Source: Symploca sp. SIO1C2
Lineage (GTDB): Bacteria; Cyanobacteriota; Cyanobacteriia; Cyanobacteriales; Coleofasciculaceae
Reading direction: 5' to 3'
Assembly: GCA_010672925.1 (NCBI GenBank)
Contig: JAAHFP010000001.1
Location: 443,037 to 507,036, forward strand
DNA length: 64,000 nucleotides
Translations under genes and position numbers: made by a program
In this document: in pieces, positions 25,239-33,707 of the stretch
How the letters are laid out: each line of letters starts with the position of its first letter
How positions within the stretch are numbered: the first letter of the stretch is position 1
The notes under the pieces: generated by a model
Databases searched by the model: none
What the model saw: only the letters and a program-made list of their open reading frames with translations
What the model was told of the DNA's origin: nothing

Positions 25239-26138
25239 ATGGCTGATCAGTTAATCCGCGCCACAGCAGCCGACGGTGGAATCAGGGCTGTTGGGGTCAT
25301 TTCTACCCGTATTGCCGAAGAAGCTAGACAGCGTCATAAACTCTCTTATGTAGCAACAGCAGCTTTAGGTCGCACCATGTCTGCGGGTCTATTGCTAGCT
25401 TCTAGTATGAAGCGAGCAGAATCGAGGGTTAATATTCGCATAAAGGGCAATGGACCTCTCGGTGGAATTCTAGTTGATGCTGGGTTAGACGGCACCGTAA
25501 GGGGCTATGTGGACAATCCAGGAGTTGAATTGCCGCCGAATAAGCAAGGTAAACTTGATGTTGGTAAGGCTGTAGGACGTGATGGTTACCTCTACGTAGT
25601 TAGGGATGTTGGTTATGGCTATCCCTATTCCAGTACTGTTGAACTCATGTCTGGGGAAATTGGCGATGACCTCACTAACTACCTAGCAACTTCCGAACAA
25701 ACCCCCTCGGCGCTGATAGTTGGTGTGTTTGTGGGAGCAGAAGGGGTTACAGCGTCGGGAGGAATCTTGATTCAAGTACTACCGAAAGCAGCTAGAGACG
25801 AAACTCTGGTAGAACTTCTGGAATCTCGCATTGCTAAACTCTCAGGATTTACTCCTCTGTTACAAGAGGGCAAGACTTTGCCAGAAATTTTTCAACTGTT
25901 GCTGGGAGATCTGGGATTGGTTATGCTTCCAGATATTCAGATGGTGCATTTTCACTGTGGTTGCTCTTTTGACCGGGTTTTAGGAGCATTGAAAATGCTT
26001 GGGGAAGAAGAATTACTAGACATGATTGAAAAAGATGAGGGAGCAGAGGCAACCTGTCACTTCTGCGGAGAAGTTTATCAAGCTAATAGTGATGATCTAG
26101 CTAAGTTGATTGATGATTTGCGAGCAGAGTCTGTTTAG
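25239..26138 (+). CDS. hslO: Hsp33 redox-regulated chaperonin
   Basis: 299 residues. The C-terminal redox switch is intact: C-x-C in FHCGCSFDR and C-x2-C in TCHFCGEVYQ bind zinc in the reduced, inactive form; oxidation releases zinc and turns on the holdase. The N-terminal domain shows ADGGIRAVGVISTRIAEEAR and RVNIRIKGNGPLGGILVDAG, as in the family. Length is normal. Single gene. Confidence 0.97.
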   Translation: MADQLIRATAADGGIRAVGVISTRIAEEARQRHKLSYVATAALGRTMSAGLLLASSMKRAESRVNIRIKGNGPLGGILVDAGLDGTVRGYVDNPGVELPPNKQGKLDVGKAVGRDGYLYVVRDVGYGYPYSSTVELMSGEIGDDLTNYLATSEQTPSALIVGVFVGAEGVTASGGILIQVLPKAARDETLVELLESRIAKLSGFTPLLQEGKTLPEIFQLLLGDLGLVMLPDIQMVHFHCGCSFDRVLGALKMLGEEELLDMIEKDEGAEATCHFCGEVYQANSDDLAKLIDDLRAESV

Positions 26139-26170
26139 GCGATTGGGTGAAAATGATTTTACCCGCTATG

Positions 26171-26240
26171 TGGTGCGTTACGCTGCGCTAACACACCCTA
26201 CAATGGGTACTGCGCTAACACACCCTACGACAGGTACATT
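26171..26240. repeat. Damaged TGTAGGGTGCGTTA-family element with 27-bp tandem duplication
   Basis: One arm, TGGTGCGTTACG, is followed by CTGCGCTAACACACCCTAC at 26183 and again at 26210 (period 27). The right arm of the inverted repeat has been duplicated in tandem, unlike the clean copy at 20023-20115. Confidence 0.65.
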
Positions 26241-26294
26241 CTTTCCTTTGAAAATCACCTAAGTTTCCCTAAATTACAATGTAGTGCTGAAGCA

Positions 26295-28724
26295 ATGACA
26301 CCCCGCCAGTCTTTTCGGTTTGTCTGTCTTTTCCTCCTCTCATTCTGGATCTTCACTATGACCCTGCCAAGCAACGCTCAATTGACTCTCACCTGGCAAT
26401 CTCCCCCTGCTCCCATAGACCGGATATTAGATGCACCGTCACCTCCTGGAGTAACAATCTCCCCCAACCGGAAATGGTTTGTTACTGTAGAACGTTCACC
26501 GTTGCTTCCTATCGCTGAACTGGCTGAACCTGAACTAAAGCTAGCAGGAGTTCGCCTCAATCCTAAAACTAATGCTCCTGCTGACCCTTACACCTTTAGC
26601 CACCTCAGCTTTCGTGATTTAAGTGGGGGAGAAGTCCAGGAAGCGTCACTACCAAAAGATGCTCGCTTGGGGTTTTTTCGCTGGTCTCCAGATGGAAATC
26701 GACTAGCCTTCACTATTACCCAAGAGACTGGTTTAGAATTGTGGGTGTTGGATCTCCCTTCTGGTAATTCGCGCCGTCTTACGGAACCGATTCTTAATGC
26801 CACTTATGGTAATCCCTGTCGGTGGTTGCCAGGGGATGAAGGTTTGTTGTGCAAGGTTATCCCGGCGAAGCGAGGGACACCCCCAGACCTTCCCACAGTT
26901 GCTTCTGGCCCTTCCATTGAAGAAAACTTGGGACGCAAAGCTCCAGCTCGCACTTATACTAATTTATTGCAAACCCCTCATGATGAAGCACTGTTTGAGT
27001 ATTACCTCACTTCAAATGTAGAGCGTATTTCCCTAGAAGGCGATCGCTTTTTACTCCTTTCTAACCAGATTGTAGATGAAGCCGCTCCCTCTCCTGACGG
27101 CAACTTTATTCTCCTGGAAACCTTGCAACGTCCTTTTTCTTACCAAGTGCCGGTTTCCCGTTTTCCGAAAAAGATAGAAGTACTCGATAGCACTGGTAAA
27201 CAGGTTTACGAAGTGGCAGACTTGCCCCTAGCAGACGAAATTCCGATTACCTTTGGTTCAACCAGGGTAGGACGTCGGCGGGTAAATTGGCGAAGCGATC
27301 GCGGCGCAACCTTATACTGGTTAGAAGCTCTTGATGGGGGTGATGCAGGCAAGGAGGCAGCACAACGAGATGCTCTATTGGAACTTAAAGCTCCTTTTAA
27401 CGAACAACCCCAAGAACTTTGGCGATCGCAATACCGCTTTGAAAGTGTACTGTGGGGAAGGGATGATCTGGCGCTGGTAGAGGAGTGGTGGTACGACAAC
27501 CGCCTTGAGCGTATTTGGCAGATTGACCCACAAAATCCTAGCAGTAAGCCTAAACTCCTGGTCGAGCGTAACTATCAAGATCAATACAGTAATCCTGGCG
27601 CCCCATTAACCACCCTGGGTAAGTACGGCAAGCGAGTTCTACGTTTTACCCCCAACGGCGATTCTATCTACTTTGAGGGACGAGGAGCTTCTGAGGCTGG
27701 AGTCTATCCTTTTCTTGACCGCTTCTCCCTTACTACAGGACAAAAGGAGCGACTATGGCAAGCACAAGACCCCTACTATGAGGAAGTTGAGGAAGTTTTA
27801 GATGATGGGGCTGAGCAATTAATAACTAGACGACAGTCCCAACAGGAGCCTCCCAACTACTTCCTCACCAGTCGTCAGGGCAACTTGCCATCTATTGCCC
27901 TCACTAACTACCAAGACCCCGCACCGGAGTTTACCAAGGTACGCAAGGAAATTATCCAGTACCAAAGAGCCGATAACATTCAACTCTCGGCCACATTATA
28001 TCTCCCTCCTAACTACGAGCCTCAGCGGGATGGCCCTCGACCAACCATTTTTTGGGTATATCCCCAAGAATTTAAAGATGCAGCAACCGCCAGCCAAATT
28101 ACCACAGCAAAAAACACCTTCAGTCGTCCTTCTCGCTTTTCACCTTTGTTTTTGTTGCTGCAAGGCTATGTAGTAGTAAGTAACCCCAAACTAACTATTA
28201 TTGGAGAAGGCGATCGTGAACCGAATGATACCTACATTGAGCAGTTAATTCTAGGAGCCAAAGCAGCCGTTGACGAAGTGGTTAGTCGTGGCATTGCTGA
28301 CCCCAAACGCCTTGTAATTGGTGGACATTCCTACGGTGCATTTACCACAGCTAATTTACTCGCTCACAGTGATTTGTTTCAAGCAGGGATTGCCATGAGT
28401 GGAGCCTACAACCGCACTCTCACTCCCTTTGGTTTCCAAGGAGAACAGCGAAATTTTTGGGAAACAAAGGACACTTATATTAAGATGTCTCCCTTTACCC
28501 ATGCGGATAAAATTAACGAGCCTCTACTATTGATTCACGGTGAAGACGACAGTAATGTAGGGACTTACCCAATCCAGAGTAAACGGCTTTACGAAGCAAT
28601 CAAAGGTTTAGGAGGAACAGTGCGTTGGGTGCAGCTTCCCCACGAGGGTCACGGCTATCGTGGACGAGAGAGTGTCGGTCATGTGCTCTGGGAAATGATT
28701 CGTTGGTGCGATCGTTATGTCTAG
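26295..28724 (+). CDS. S9 family serine peptidase, exported (glutamyl endopeptidase-like)
   Basis: 809 residues. N-terminal signal peptide (FVCLFLLSFWIFTMTLPSNA). Residues ~40-530 form a beta-propeller with WD-like blades (FFRWSPDGNRLAF). The C-terminal alpha/beta-hydrolase domain has the catalytic Ser679 in GGHSYGAFTTANLLAHS, Asp in LIHGEDDSN and His in LPHEGHGYRGRE. The triad and GGHSYGAF resemble chloroplast glutamyl endopeptidase (CGEP, S9D), a family shared by plants and cyanobacteria. Probably periplasmic peptide breakdown. Confidence 0.92.
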   Translation: MTPRQSFRFVCLFLLSFWIFTMTLPSNAQLTLTWQSPPAPIDRILDAPSPPGVTISPNRKWFVTVERSPLLPIAELAEPELKLAGVRLNPKTNAPADPYTFSHLSFRDLSGGEVQEASLPKDARLGFFRWSPDGNRLAFTITQETGLELWVLDLPSGNSRRLTEPILNATYGNPCRWLPGDEGLLCKVIPAKRGTPPDLPTVASGPSIEENLGRKAPARTYTNLLQTPHDEALFEYYLTSNVERISLEGDRFLLLSNQIVDEAAPSPDGNFILLETLQRPFSYQVPVSRFPKKIEVLDSTGKQVYEVADLPLADEIPITFGSTRVGRRRVNWRSDRGATLYWLEALDGGDAGKEAAQRDALLELKAPFNEQPQELWRSQYRFESVLWGRDDLALVEEWWYDNRLERIWQIDPQNPSSKPKLLVERNYQDQYSNPGAPLTTLGKYGKRVLRFTPNGDSIYFEGRGASEAGVYPFLDRFSLTTGQKERLWQAQDPYYEEVEEVLDDGAEQLITRRQSQQEPPNYFLTSRQGNLPSIALTNYQDPAPEFTKVRKEIIQYQRADNIQLSATLYLPPNYEPQRDGPRPTIFWVYPQEFKDAATASQITTAKNTFSRPSRFSPLFLLLQGYVVVSNPKLTIIGEGDREPNDTYIEQLILGAKAAVDEVVSRGIADPKRLVIGGHSYGAFTTANLLAHSDLFQAGIAMSGAYNRTLTPFGFQGEQRNFWETKDTYIKMSPFTHADKINEPLLLIHGEDDSNVGTYPIQSKRLYEAIKGLGGTVRWVQLPHEGHGYRGRESVGHVLWEMIRWCDRYV

Positions 28725-28748
28725 GGTTTGCTGAATAATCAAGCATTT

Positions 28749-28833
28749 TGTAGGGGCGGGTTTAGGAAAATCTTAACCCATTCGACGATAACCATCATAC
28801 AAAACCCGCCCTATCGATAACTTTGCGGATTAC
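28749..28833. repeat. GGGCGGGTTT/AAACCCGCCC repeat, copy 2
   Basis: Stem arms at 28754-28763 and 28802-28811, then CGATAACTTTGCGGATT, matching copy 1 at 11255-11342 except in the loop. Confidence 0.75.
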
Positions 28834-28910
28834 CAAAAACTTCCCTCTAACATGGGAGAATTGAGGCCAATTGTTTCTCCCTAAAATATTTTATCGGTTG
28901 TAATTAGTAT

Positions 28911-29012
28911 GATTTTTGGTTATTATCTTAATAATGGGATAGGTGTGCGCCTGTAATATGTAAGGTCTGCTGTAGGTTTCTAGGACTATAAACCACGAAG
29001 ACACAAAGAGCA
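28911..29012. repeat. GGTGTGCRCC repeat, copy 2, left border of the Tse2-like module
   Basis: GATTTTTGGTTATTATCTTA, AATAATGGGATAGGTGTGCG, CCTGTAATAT, later AGGACTATAAACCACGAAGA and AGAGCACAAA. The same ordered strings recur at 29901-30009 on the other side of the toxin pair. Confidence 0.75.
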
Positions 29013-29099
29013 CAAAAGCGATCGTTTGCCTTAGTAGCCGCTGAACGGATGGTATAAAAAAGTTAGATAAAATCAAGCAATACTGAGGCAAAAGACTGT

Positions 29100-29450
29100 A
29101 TGCCTGACAGACCACAACCCATTGATGTCAGTGAAATTACGCGGGGGATCGAACTTGACCCTACTCAATATGCAGTTTTTAGAGGTGGAGACAGCTTTAA
29201 GCTTCGACCTACAGAATATATAATGGACAAAGTAACAGGATTAGTCAAGCCAACTCATGGTGCTTCACTTGATATTGAGCCAAACAACGTTGAGAAATTT
29301 GGTGGTGCTTACCAAATTAAAAGTATTCCTCCTGAACTCAAAATAGTTCAGCGAGGTAGTCGTATGTCACACTTTGAAGTTGTTCCAAGAGAAGCAATGC
29401 AACTGGAAGACTTTCAAGCTGCACTGAATAAAATAGAACTCTATAACTAG
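29100..29450 (+). CDS. Tse2-like ADP-ribosyltransferase toxin
   Basis: 116 residues. YAVFRGGDSFKLRP has the Arg of an ADP-ribosyltransferase fold at the first strand; THGASLDIEP the Ser strand; SIPPELKIVQRGSRMSHFEV the C-terminal block. From memory, this last block lines up with the end of Pseudomonas Tse2 (IPPDLKVKQ ... THYTIMP). Family members are cytotoxic ADP-ribosyltransferase-fold proteins. It has no secretion signal and is followed 15 bases later by a small gene, so it is probably the toxin of a chromosomal toxin-antitoxin pair with toxin first. Family match by eye; moderately sure. Confidence 0.75.
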   Translation: MPDRPQPIDVSEITRGIELDPTQYAVFRGGDSFKLRPTEYIMDKVTGLVKPTHGASLDIEPNNVEKFGGAYQIKSIPPELKIVQRGSRMSHFEVVPREAMQLEDFQAALNKIELYN

Positions 29451-29465
29451 TGTTTAAGATGGAGA

Positions 29466-29789
29466 ATGAAAATGGCTAAGCTACTGTTTGAGTACAGCTT
29501 TGATGAGCGAGAGCAGGATGAAGCAAAAGCAAGAGGATACCTCAACCATGTTAAGGTTGAACTTAGTAATGGGAACCGATACGCTATTGTTTTTTACGAT
29601 TACATACGATTGGGTCAAGATCTGGAAGAAGAGGTAAAACTAGGACACAAATTTGTTTCTGAACCTGGCATGATTATCCTTGAAGAGGTTACTTTGGATA
29701 ATATGCAGGCTGCAATAAATCGGTTAGAGCAAGAACATTACTTTGATAGTCTACTTCAGGTTAAGGATTTAATACCATCGCTTAATTGA
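29466..29789 (+). CDS. Candidate antitoxin/immunity protein for the Tse2-like toxin
   Basis: 107 residues from TTG/ATG near 29466-29472 (MKMAKLLFEYSFDEREQDEA). A small acidic protein with mixed helices and strands (VKVELSNGNRYAIVFYDYIR; GMIILEEVTLDNMQAAINRL). No DNA-binding motif. Its position directly behind the toxin and its negative charge fit an immunity protein that occludes the toxin's active site, as Tsi2 does for Tse2. No sequence kinship to Tsi2 is visible; role is inference. Confidence 0.65.
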   Translation: MKMAKLLFEYSFDEREQDEAKARGYLNHVKVELSNGNRYAIVFYDYIRLGQDLEEEVKLGHKFVSEPGMIILEEVTLDNMQAAINRLEQEHYFDSLLQVKDLIPSLN

Positions 29790-30145
29790 GTCCGATAGAA
29801 ATGATCTTGTAGGATGATCTCGATAGTCTGAACAAGTCTATTGGCAAGATGCCCTATGAAAAAAAATTCACCCCCAGGTGATAAAAGTTGCAATTATCGT
29901 GATTTTTGGTTATTATTTTAATAATGGAGTAGGTGTGCACCTGTAGCATATTAGGACTATAAACCACGAAGACACATTCTCCCTAGGAGTTCCCGAAGGG
30001 TAGAGCACAAAGGAAGAACATAATTGTAAGAACCGCAAATTTGAAGCAGAAGTAGGAAATCTTGTTTGCGATCGCTTTATAGCTCCCCGACTTTCCCCAA
30101 GAAGAATTAGGGGAGCTTGGTTTATAGGAATACTGAATTGATACT
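29790..30145. other. Intergenic region with right border repeat
   Basis: Contains the third GGTGTGCRCC copy (29901-30009) and a HIP1 site. No gene. Confidence 0.55.
29901..30009. repeat. GGTGTGCRCC repeat, copy 3, right border of the Tse2-like module
   Basis: GATTTTTGGTTATTATTTTA, AATAATGGAGTAGGTGTGCA, CCTGTAGCATAT, AGGACTATAAACCACGAAGA and, after a short insertion, AGAGCACAAA. In direct orientation with copy 2, 990 bases away. Confidence 0.75.
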
Positions 30146-30268
30146 CTAGACAACGAAAATATCACTGTTAGTGAGAACAATTCCACCGGAAAGTTGAGCA
30201 AACTGGACTTGTGTTAGAACACCTGTACCATCAGGGTCAAAGAATAAGGCACCGGTAGTATCGTTGTT
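30146..30268 (-). pseudogene. C-terminal remnant of an RTX/hemolysin-type calcium-binding protein
   Basis: Forty codons before the TAG at 30148-30146 read NNDTTGALFFDPDGTG, VLTQVQFAQLSGG and the final TNSDIFVV. This is the characteristic end of cyanobacterial hemolysin-type calcium-binding repeat proteins. Just upstream (30268-30358) the coding sequence gives way to an 11-bp tandem repeat, and nothing of the large N-terminal part remains. The gene was cut off here. Confidence 0.75.
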
Positions 30269-30358
30269 TAAATTATGGTTAAATTATAGTTAAATCATAG
30301 TTAAATCATAGTTAAATCATAGTTAAATCATAGTTAAATTATAGTTAAATTATGGTTA
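30268..30358. repeat. 11-bp tandem repeat (AGTTAAATCAT), about eight copies
   Basis: AGTTAAATCAT/AGTTAAATTAT/GGTTAAATTAT copies run head to tail directly from the broken RTX end to 27 bases before the next ATG. It is A/T-only apart from one G/C pair per unit and may affect expression of the following gene. Confidence 0.9.
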
Positions 30359-30384
30359 TTACCCACAGATCGGCTATTTTGTAA

Positions 30385-31056
30385 ATGTTTATCTCTGATG
30401 AAGTTAAGAATTTATGTTGGAAAAATTACCACCTAGACCGTGTTGAGGAAAAATGCCTACAAAATTTACAAAATAAATTTGATAGTCTCCCACTTGATAG
30501 ATATATCAAAGGATCCTATCGGTATAGAAGATTTTCTAGATTTTCTGTGTCAGGTTCTAAGATAACAAAACTGCCTCATGCTAATTTTTATCAAAATTTA
30601 AACGATAATCAGCTTTTAGGAGGTATTCAAAGGAGTTACCAAGAACTCAAGCAAGATTTAGTAAGAGAGAGAGATTTTGTCAGTTTACTTATAAAGTTTT
30701 CCAGCTACTGCCAGACACAATCAGAGAGCCAGTCTATTGAAATTGGTGTTCACCAAATTCGCATAACCTGTTCTAGTGGACAATCTGGGAATCCTACCCC
30801 GGAAGGGATACATAGGGATGGGGTAGATACAATCGGAATTTTATGTGTAAATCAGCATGAAATCAAAGGAGGTATAACTTCTTTATTTTATCCAGATAAG
30901 GAAAGCCTGACTTTTAAGAGAAAACTCCATCCTGGTGAGTTATTGATTGTCAACGATAAGCAACTCTGGCATTATACGAGTCCCATCACACCAGTTACCT
31001 TATCGAACCCAGGGTTCAGAGATGTTTTAGTCATGACGTATTCAAGTGTTTCTTAG
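30385..31056 (+). CDS. 2-oxoglutarate/Fe(II) dioxygenase, amino-acid hydroxylase (IDO) family
   Basis: 223 residues. The iron site is visible: His143 and Asp145 in PEGIHRDGVDTIG and His196 in NDKQLWHYTSPI, with GGITSLF and HPGELLIVND between, as in PF10014 enzymes such as isoleucine 4-hydroxylase. Members hydroxylate free aliphatic amino acids or small peptides. A kinase-like gene follows 13 bases later and a MATE exporter lies beyond, so the product may be a hydroxylated, perhaps phosphorylated, small molecule that is exported. Substrate unknown. Confidence 0.82.
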   Translation: MFISDEVKNLCWKNYHLDRVEEKCLQNLQNKFDSLPLDRYIKGSYRYRRFSRFSVSGSKITKLPHANFYQNLNDNQLLGGIQRSYQELKQDLVRERDFVSLLIKFSSYCQTQSESQSIEIGVHQIRITCSSGQSGNPTPEGIHRDGVDTIGILCVNQHEIKGGITSLFYPDKESLTFKRKLHPGELLIVNDKQLWHYTSPITPVTLSNPGFRDVLVMTYSSVS

Positions 31057-31069
31057 TGACCTGAAGATT

Positions 31070-32026
31070 ATGAACAAGGAAATTAAAGAAATATTAAATG
31101 ATTATGCATTAGGAGAATTGCTGTCTTGTGAAAAAATGATTTCTGGGTATTCAAATACCAACTATAAAATAGATACTAGCACAGGAAGTTATTTATATAG
31201 AATTTGTCAGCGACAGTCGTTAGATTCAATTCAGTATGAAATGAATTTAATGCAGGCATTAAAGCAAATTAGATTTCCTGCTGCTTTTCCGATTCAAAGG
31301 AAAGATAAAGAATATATTAGCTTAGGTAATCATCACTGGGTGACCATCTATGAATTTATTGAAGGTACTCAGCCAAAAGTTACACCAAAAACAGTAGAAG
31401 AAATTGCCTTGACAACTGGACAACTTAGTCAATTCAAGAACTGGAGACAATTCCCCAGAAAAAACCCTATAAGTTTAGATATTTGTCATAAACTCATTAA
31501 AGATTTTGAAACATCAAAATATCAATATTCAAATATTTTTTCCTACTTCATCGAACAAACAGAATATCTAAACTCATACCTTACCCAGAAAATACCTAAA
31601 GGAATGGTGCATGGAGATCTATTTCCCGATAACACTATATTTAATGGAAATAAACTAACTGCCATTATCGACTTTGAATTTTCTTGTCCCGATTATTTAC
31701 TCATTGATGTGGGAGTGGCAATCAATGGATTTTGTTTCTTAAACAACAGGTTGAATCGAGATTTATTAATCATATTTCTAGAAAACTACAGTAAAATCAG
31801 AAGACTTACTCCCAAAGAAATTGCTTTATTACCTTACTATATCCAATGGGGAGGGCATGGGATCATTTCCTGTCACTTAGAACATAATCTCCTGAGCCAA
31901 AGGAGTATAAAACAGTTAAATCGAGTTAATGAATTAATGGAAAGGGTCAAAATACTGCGACAAGAGGAAGTCATTGTCAGTCGATTGATTCAAGATTTTG
32001 CGCGATCGCAACCTCATTTTCCTTAA
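31070..32026 (+). CDS. ThrB type II / APH-fold kinase
   Basis: About 318 residues from ATG 31070 (GTG 31046 is also in frame but overlaps the previous gene). Aminoglycoside-phosphotransferase fold: GYSNTNYKIDTSTGSYLYRI in the N-lobe, catalytic loop MVHGDLFPDNTIF (His, Asp, Asn) and the metal motif IIDFEFSCPDYLLID. This combination is typical of homoserine kinase type II and hydroxylysine/choline kinase relatives. The cell already has a GHMP-type thrB at 62604, so a different substrate, for example the hydroxy amino acid made by the preceding dioxygenase, is an attractive guess. Confidence 0.8.
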   Translation: MNKEIKEILNDYALGELLSCEKMISGYSNTNYKIDTSTGSYLYRICQRQSLDSIQYEMNLMQALKQIRFPAAFPIQRKDKEYISLGNHHWVTIYEFIEGTQPKVTPKTVEEIALTTGQLSQFKNWRQFPRKNPISLDICHKLIKDFETSKYQYSNIFSYFIEQTEYLNSYLTQKIPKGMVHGDLFPDNTIFNGNKLTAIIDFEFSCPDYLLIDVGVAINGFCFLNNRLNRDLLIIFLENYSKIRRLTPKEIALLPYYIQWGGHGIISCHLEHNLLSQRSIKQLNRVNELMERVKILRQEEVIVSRLIQDFARSQPHFP

Positions 32027-33395
32027 GACTGCGGGGCACCTGTATCCCCAATATAATCATTCGTACAACTATAAATAAAAATAGTGCCAACCAGATAGTT
32101 TGATTATTATGAAATTTCCAAGCCGCAAGAGCTGCGGGTATAAATCCAATAACAATCCCATTTACCATACTATTGCGGATGAGCCGCCCATCGACCAAAC
32201 CGAGAAAATACCCTTGCAACATTAGTGTTAGAGACCAGACTCCTAAAATTGGTATTAGCCATAGAAGATAGTGATGTATTTCCTCCATTACTTCCCCATG
32301 ATTGGTTAGCAACCCAAATAGAGGATCTGGCAAGACAATCAGTATGGCCGCGAACCCTAGCCCTATGCTCAAGCTTACACCTCCAGACATTTGCATTAAC
32401 GGAACAAGCTGCTTTTTGATGCCTGCACCCCAAAGATTGCCCGCTAAACTTTCAGTTGCAAAAGAGACTCCATCCAGGAATGCCGCAGCGAGATACACCA
32501 TCTCAATGAGCAAAGTATTAGCTGCTAGTATTAGAGTTCCCAAAGTGCTACTGATATTAGTAAATACTGAAACAGTTGCAGCCAAGGCTAACCGAGCGAC
32601 AAACAAGTCTCCATTGAGTTTTGTTACACTTTTGATTTCATCGAGTTTAAAAATGGAGCTAGTAACGGTAGGAATTTTAACCCACCAGCCCTCTAGAAAG
32701 ATAAAGACCAATCCCCCCAGTAGCATTAGATATTGGCTGGCTGCTGTAGCTGCTCCAGCCCCGAAACTCTGCCATCCGCAGTAAACAATCAAAAGATAAT
32801 CCAACAAGATATTGCTACCACTGCCAATCGCAGATAATATCAATACCGTTCTCCCTTGCTCTCGACCCATAAACCAACCTATCAGAACAAAGTTAATGAA
32901 TACTGCTGGAGCGCCCCAAATACGAGCATTATAGTAAGTGAGAGCAGCAGCCTTAACCGAGGGAGTGGCAGAGAGTAAAGCAAATCCTGCTTCTCGAAAT
33001 GGATGCTGCAATAATAGAATTATTAGTCCCATTACCAGAGCGATTAAACTATTCCTTAACAGAGTTAGCAAAACTGCATCTTGGTCAGAACGTCCTACCG
33101 CCTGGGCAGTTGGACCGGTTGTTCCCAATCTTAATAATTTGAAAGTGCGGTAAAGGATATTGAACAGGACAGTAGCCAAAGCAACTCCTGCTAGATAACG
33201 AATATCTGCCAAGTGTCCTAGAAAAGCCGCATCGACTAAACCAGATAGAGGAACCATCATATTAGACAGAATGTTAACCAGAGCAAGTGTCAGGAAGCGA
33301 GAACGAAGTTCATCTGATGGTAGTACTTGGCTATTTACTTTCAGTGGAGACTTCGATTGATGCAGATTGTCCATAGAGTTAGGCTGTTTATTCAT
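31977..33395 (-). CDS. MATE family efflux transporter (DinF-like)
   Basis: 472 residues, about 12 membrane segments. FLTLALVNILSNMMVPLSGL and VDAAFLGHLADIRYLAGVAL in the N-terminus and TTGPTAQAVGRSDQD match the MATE/DinF branch. It exports small organic molecules in exchange for H+ or Na+. Its 3' end overlaps that of the convergent kinase gene by 50 bases, so the two messages are antisense at their ends. The dioxygenase-kinase-MATE neighbourhood suggests one pathway. Confidence 0.9.
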   Translation of the reverse strand: MNKQPNSMDNLHQSKSPLKVNSQVLPSDELRSRFLTLALVNILSNMMVPLSGLVDAAFLGHLADIRYLAGVALATVLFNILYRTFKLLRLGTTGPTAQAVGRSDQDAVLLTLLRNSLIALVMGLIILLLQHPFREAGFALLSATPSVKAAALTYYNARIWGAPAVFINFVLIGWFMGREQGRTVLILSAIGSGSNILLDYLLIVYCGWQSFGAGAATAASQYLMLLGGLVFIFLEGWWVKIPTVTSSIFKLDEIKSVTKLNGDLFVARLALAATVSVFTNISSTLGTLILAANTLLIEMVYLAAAFLDGVSFATESLAGNLWGAGIKKQLVPLMQMSGGVSLSIGLGFAAILIVLPDPLFGLLTNHGEVMEEIHHYLLWLIPILGVWSLTLMLQGYFLGLVDGRLIRNSMVNGIVIGFIPAALAAWKFHNNQTIWLALFLFIVVRMIILGIQVPRSLKENEVAIAQNLESID

Positions 33396-33707
33396 CTAAC
33401 AAAAAAGGGTTCTGTCGCAAAAAGTTCATTAAGACATAATTACTCTGTGGTTATTTAATAGAGCTAATAGGGAAACAAAAAACAAGTTATGCAGTTGAGT
33501 GAGGTAAATAAAGGAAATTTTGTTACAAATCTTAATAAAGTCCAAAATTCACAGTTCAAAGATTTTTGGTGTTGGCGTCTACTGGCAAGATGCCACTAAC
33601 ACAAACTAGCAAAATTGATATTGACCAGCTTATCTGGGAAGGGTAGGATGACAGGGACTTATAAATTGATCTGTGCTACCTTAACATAGGGCGTGGCTGT
33701 GTGAGTT
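33396..33707. other. Intergenic region, 312 bases
   Basis: Divergent promoters for the MATE gene and the next gene. It contains one ACTGGCAAGATGCCACT relative of the short palindrome family near 33580. Nothing else seen. Confidence 0.5.

Larger units (their letters stand above)
28725..29099. other. Intergenic region with two dispersed repeats
   Basis: Starts GGGTTTGCTGAATAATC (an insertion-sequence-end-like string also seen near 44430 and 44940), then the GGGCGGGTTT repeat (28749-28833) and the GGTGTGCGCC repeat (28911-29012). The promoter of the Tse2-like pair must lie in the last ~90 bases. Confidence 0.55.
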
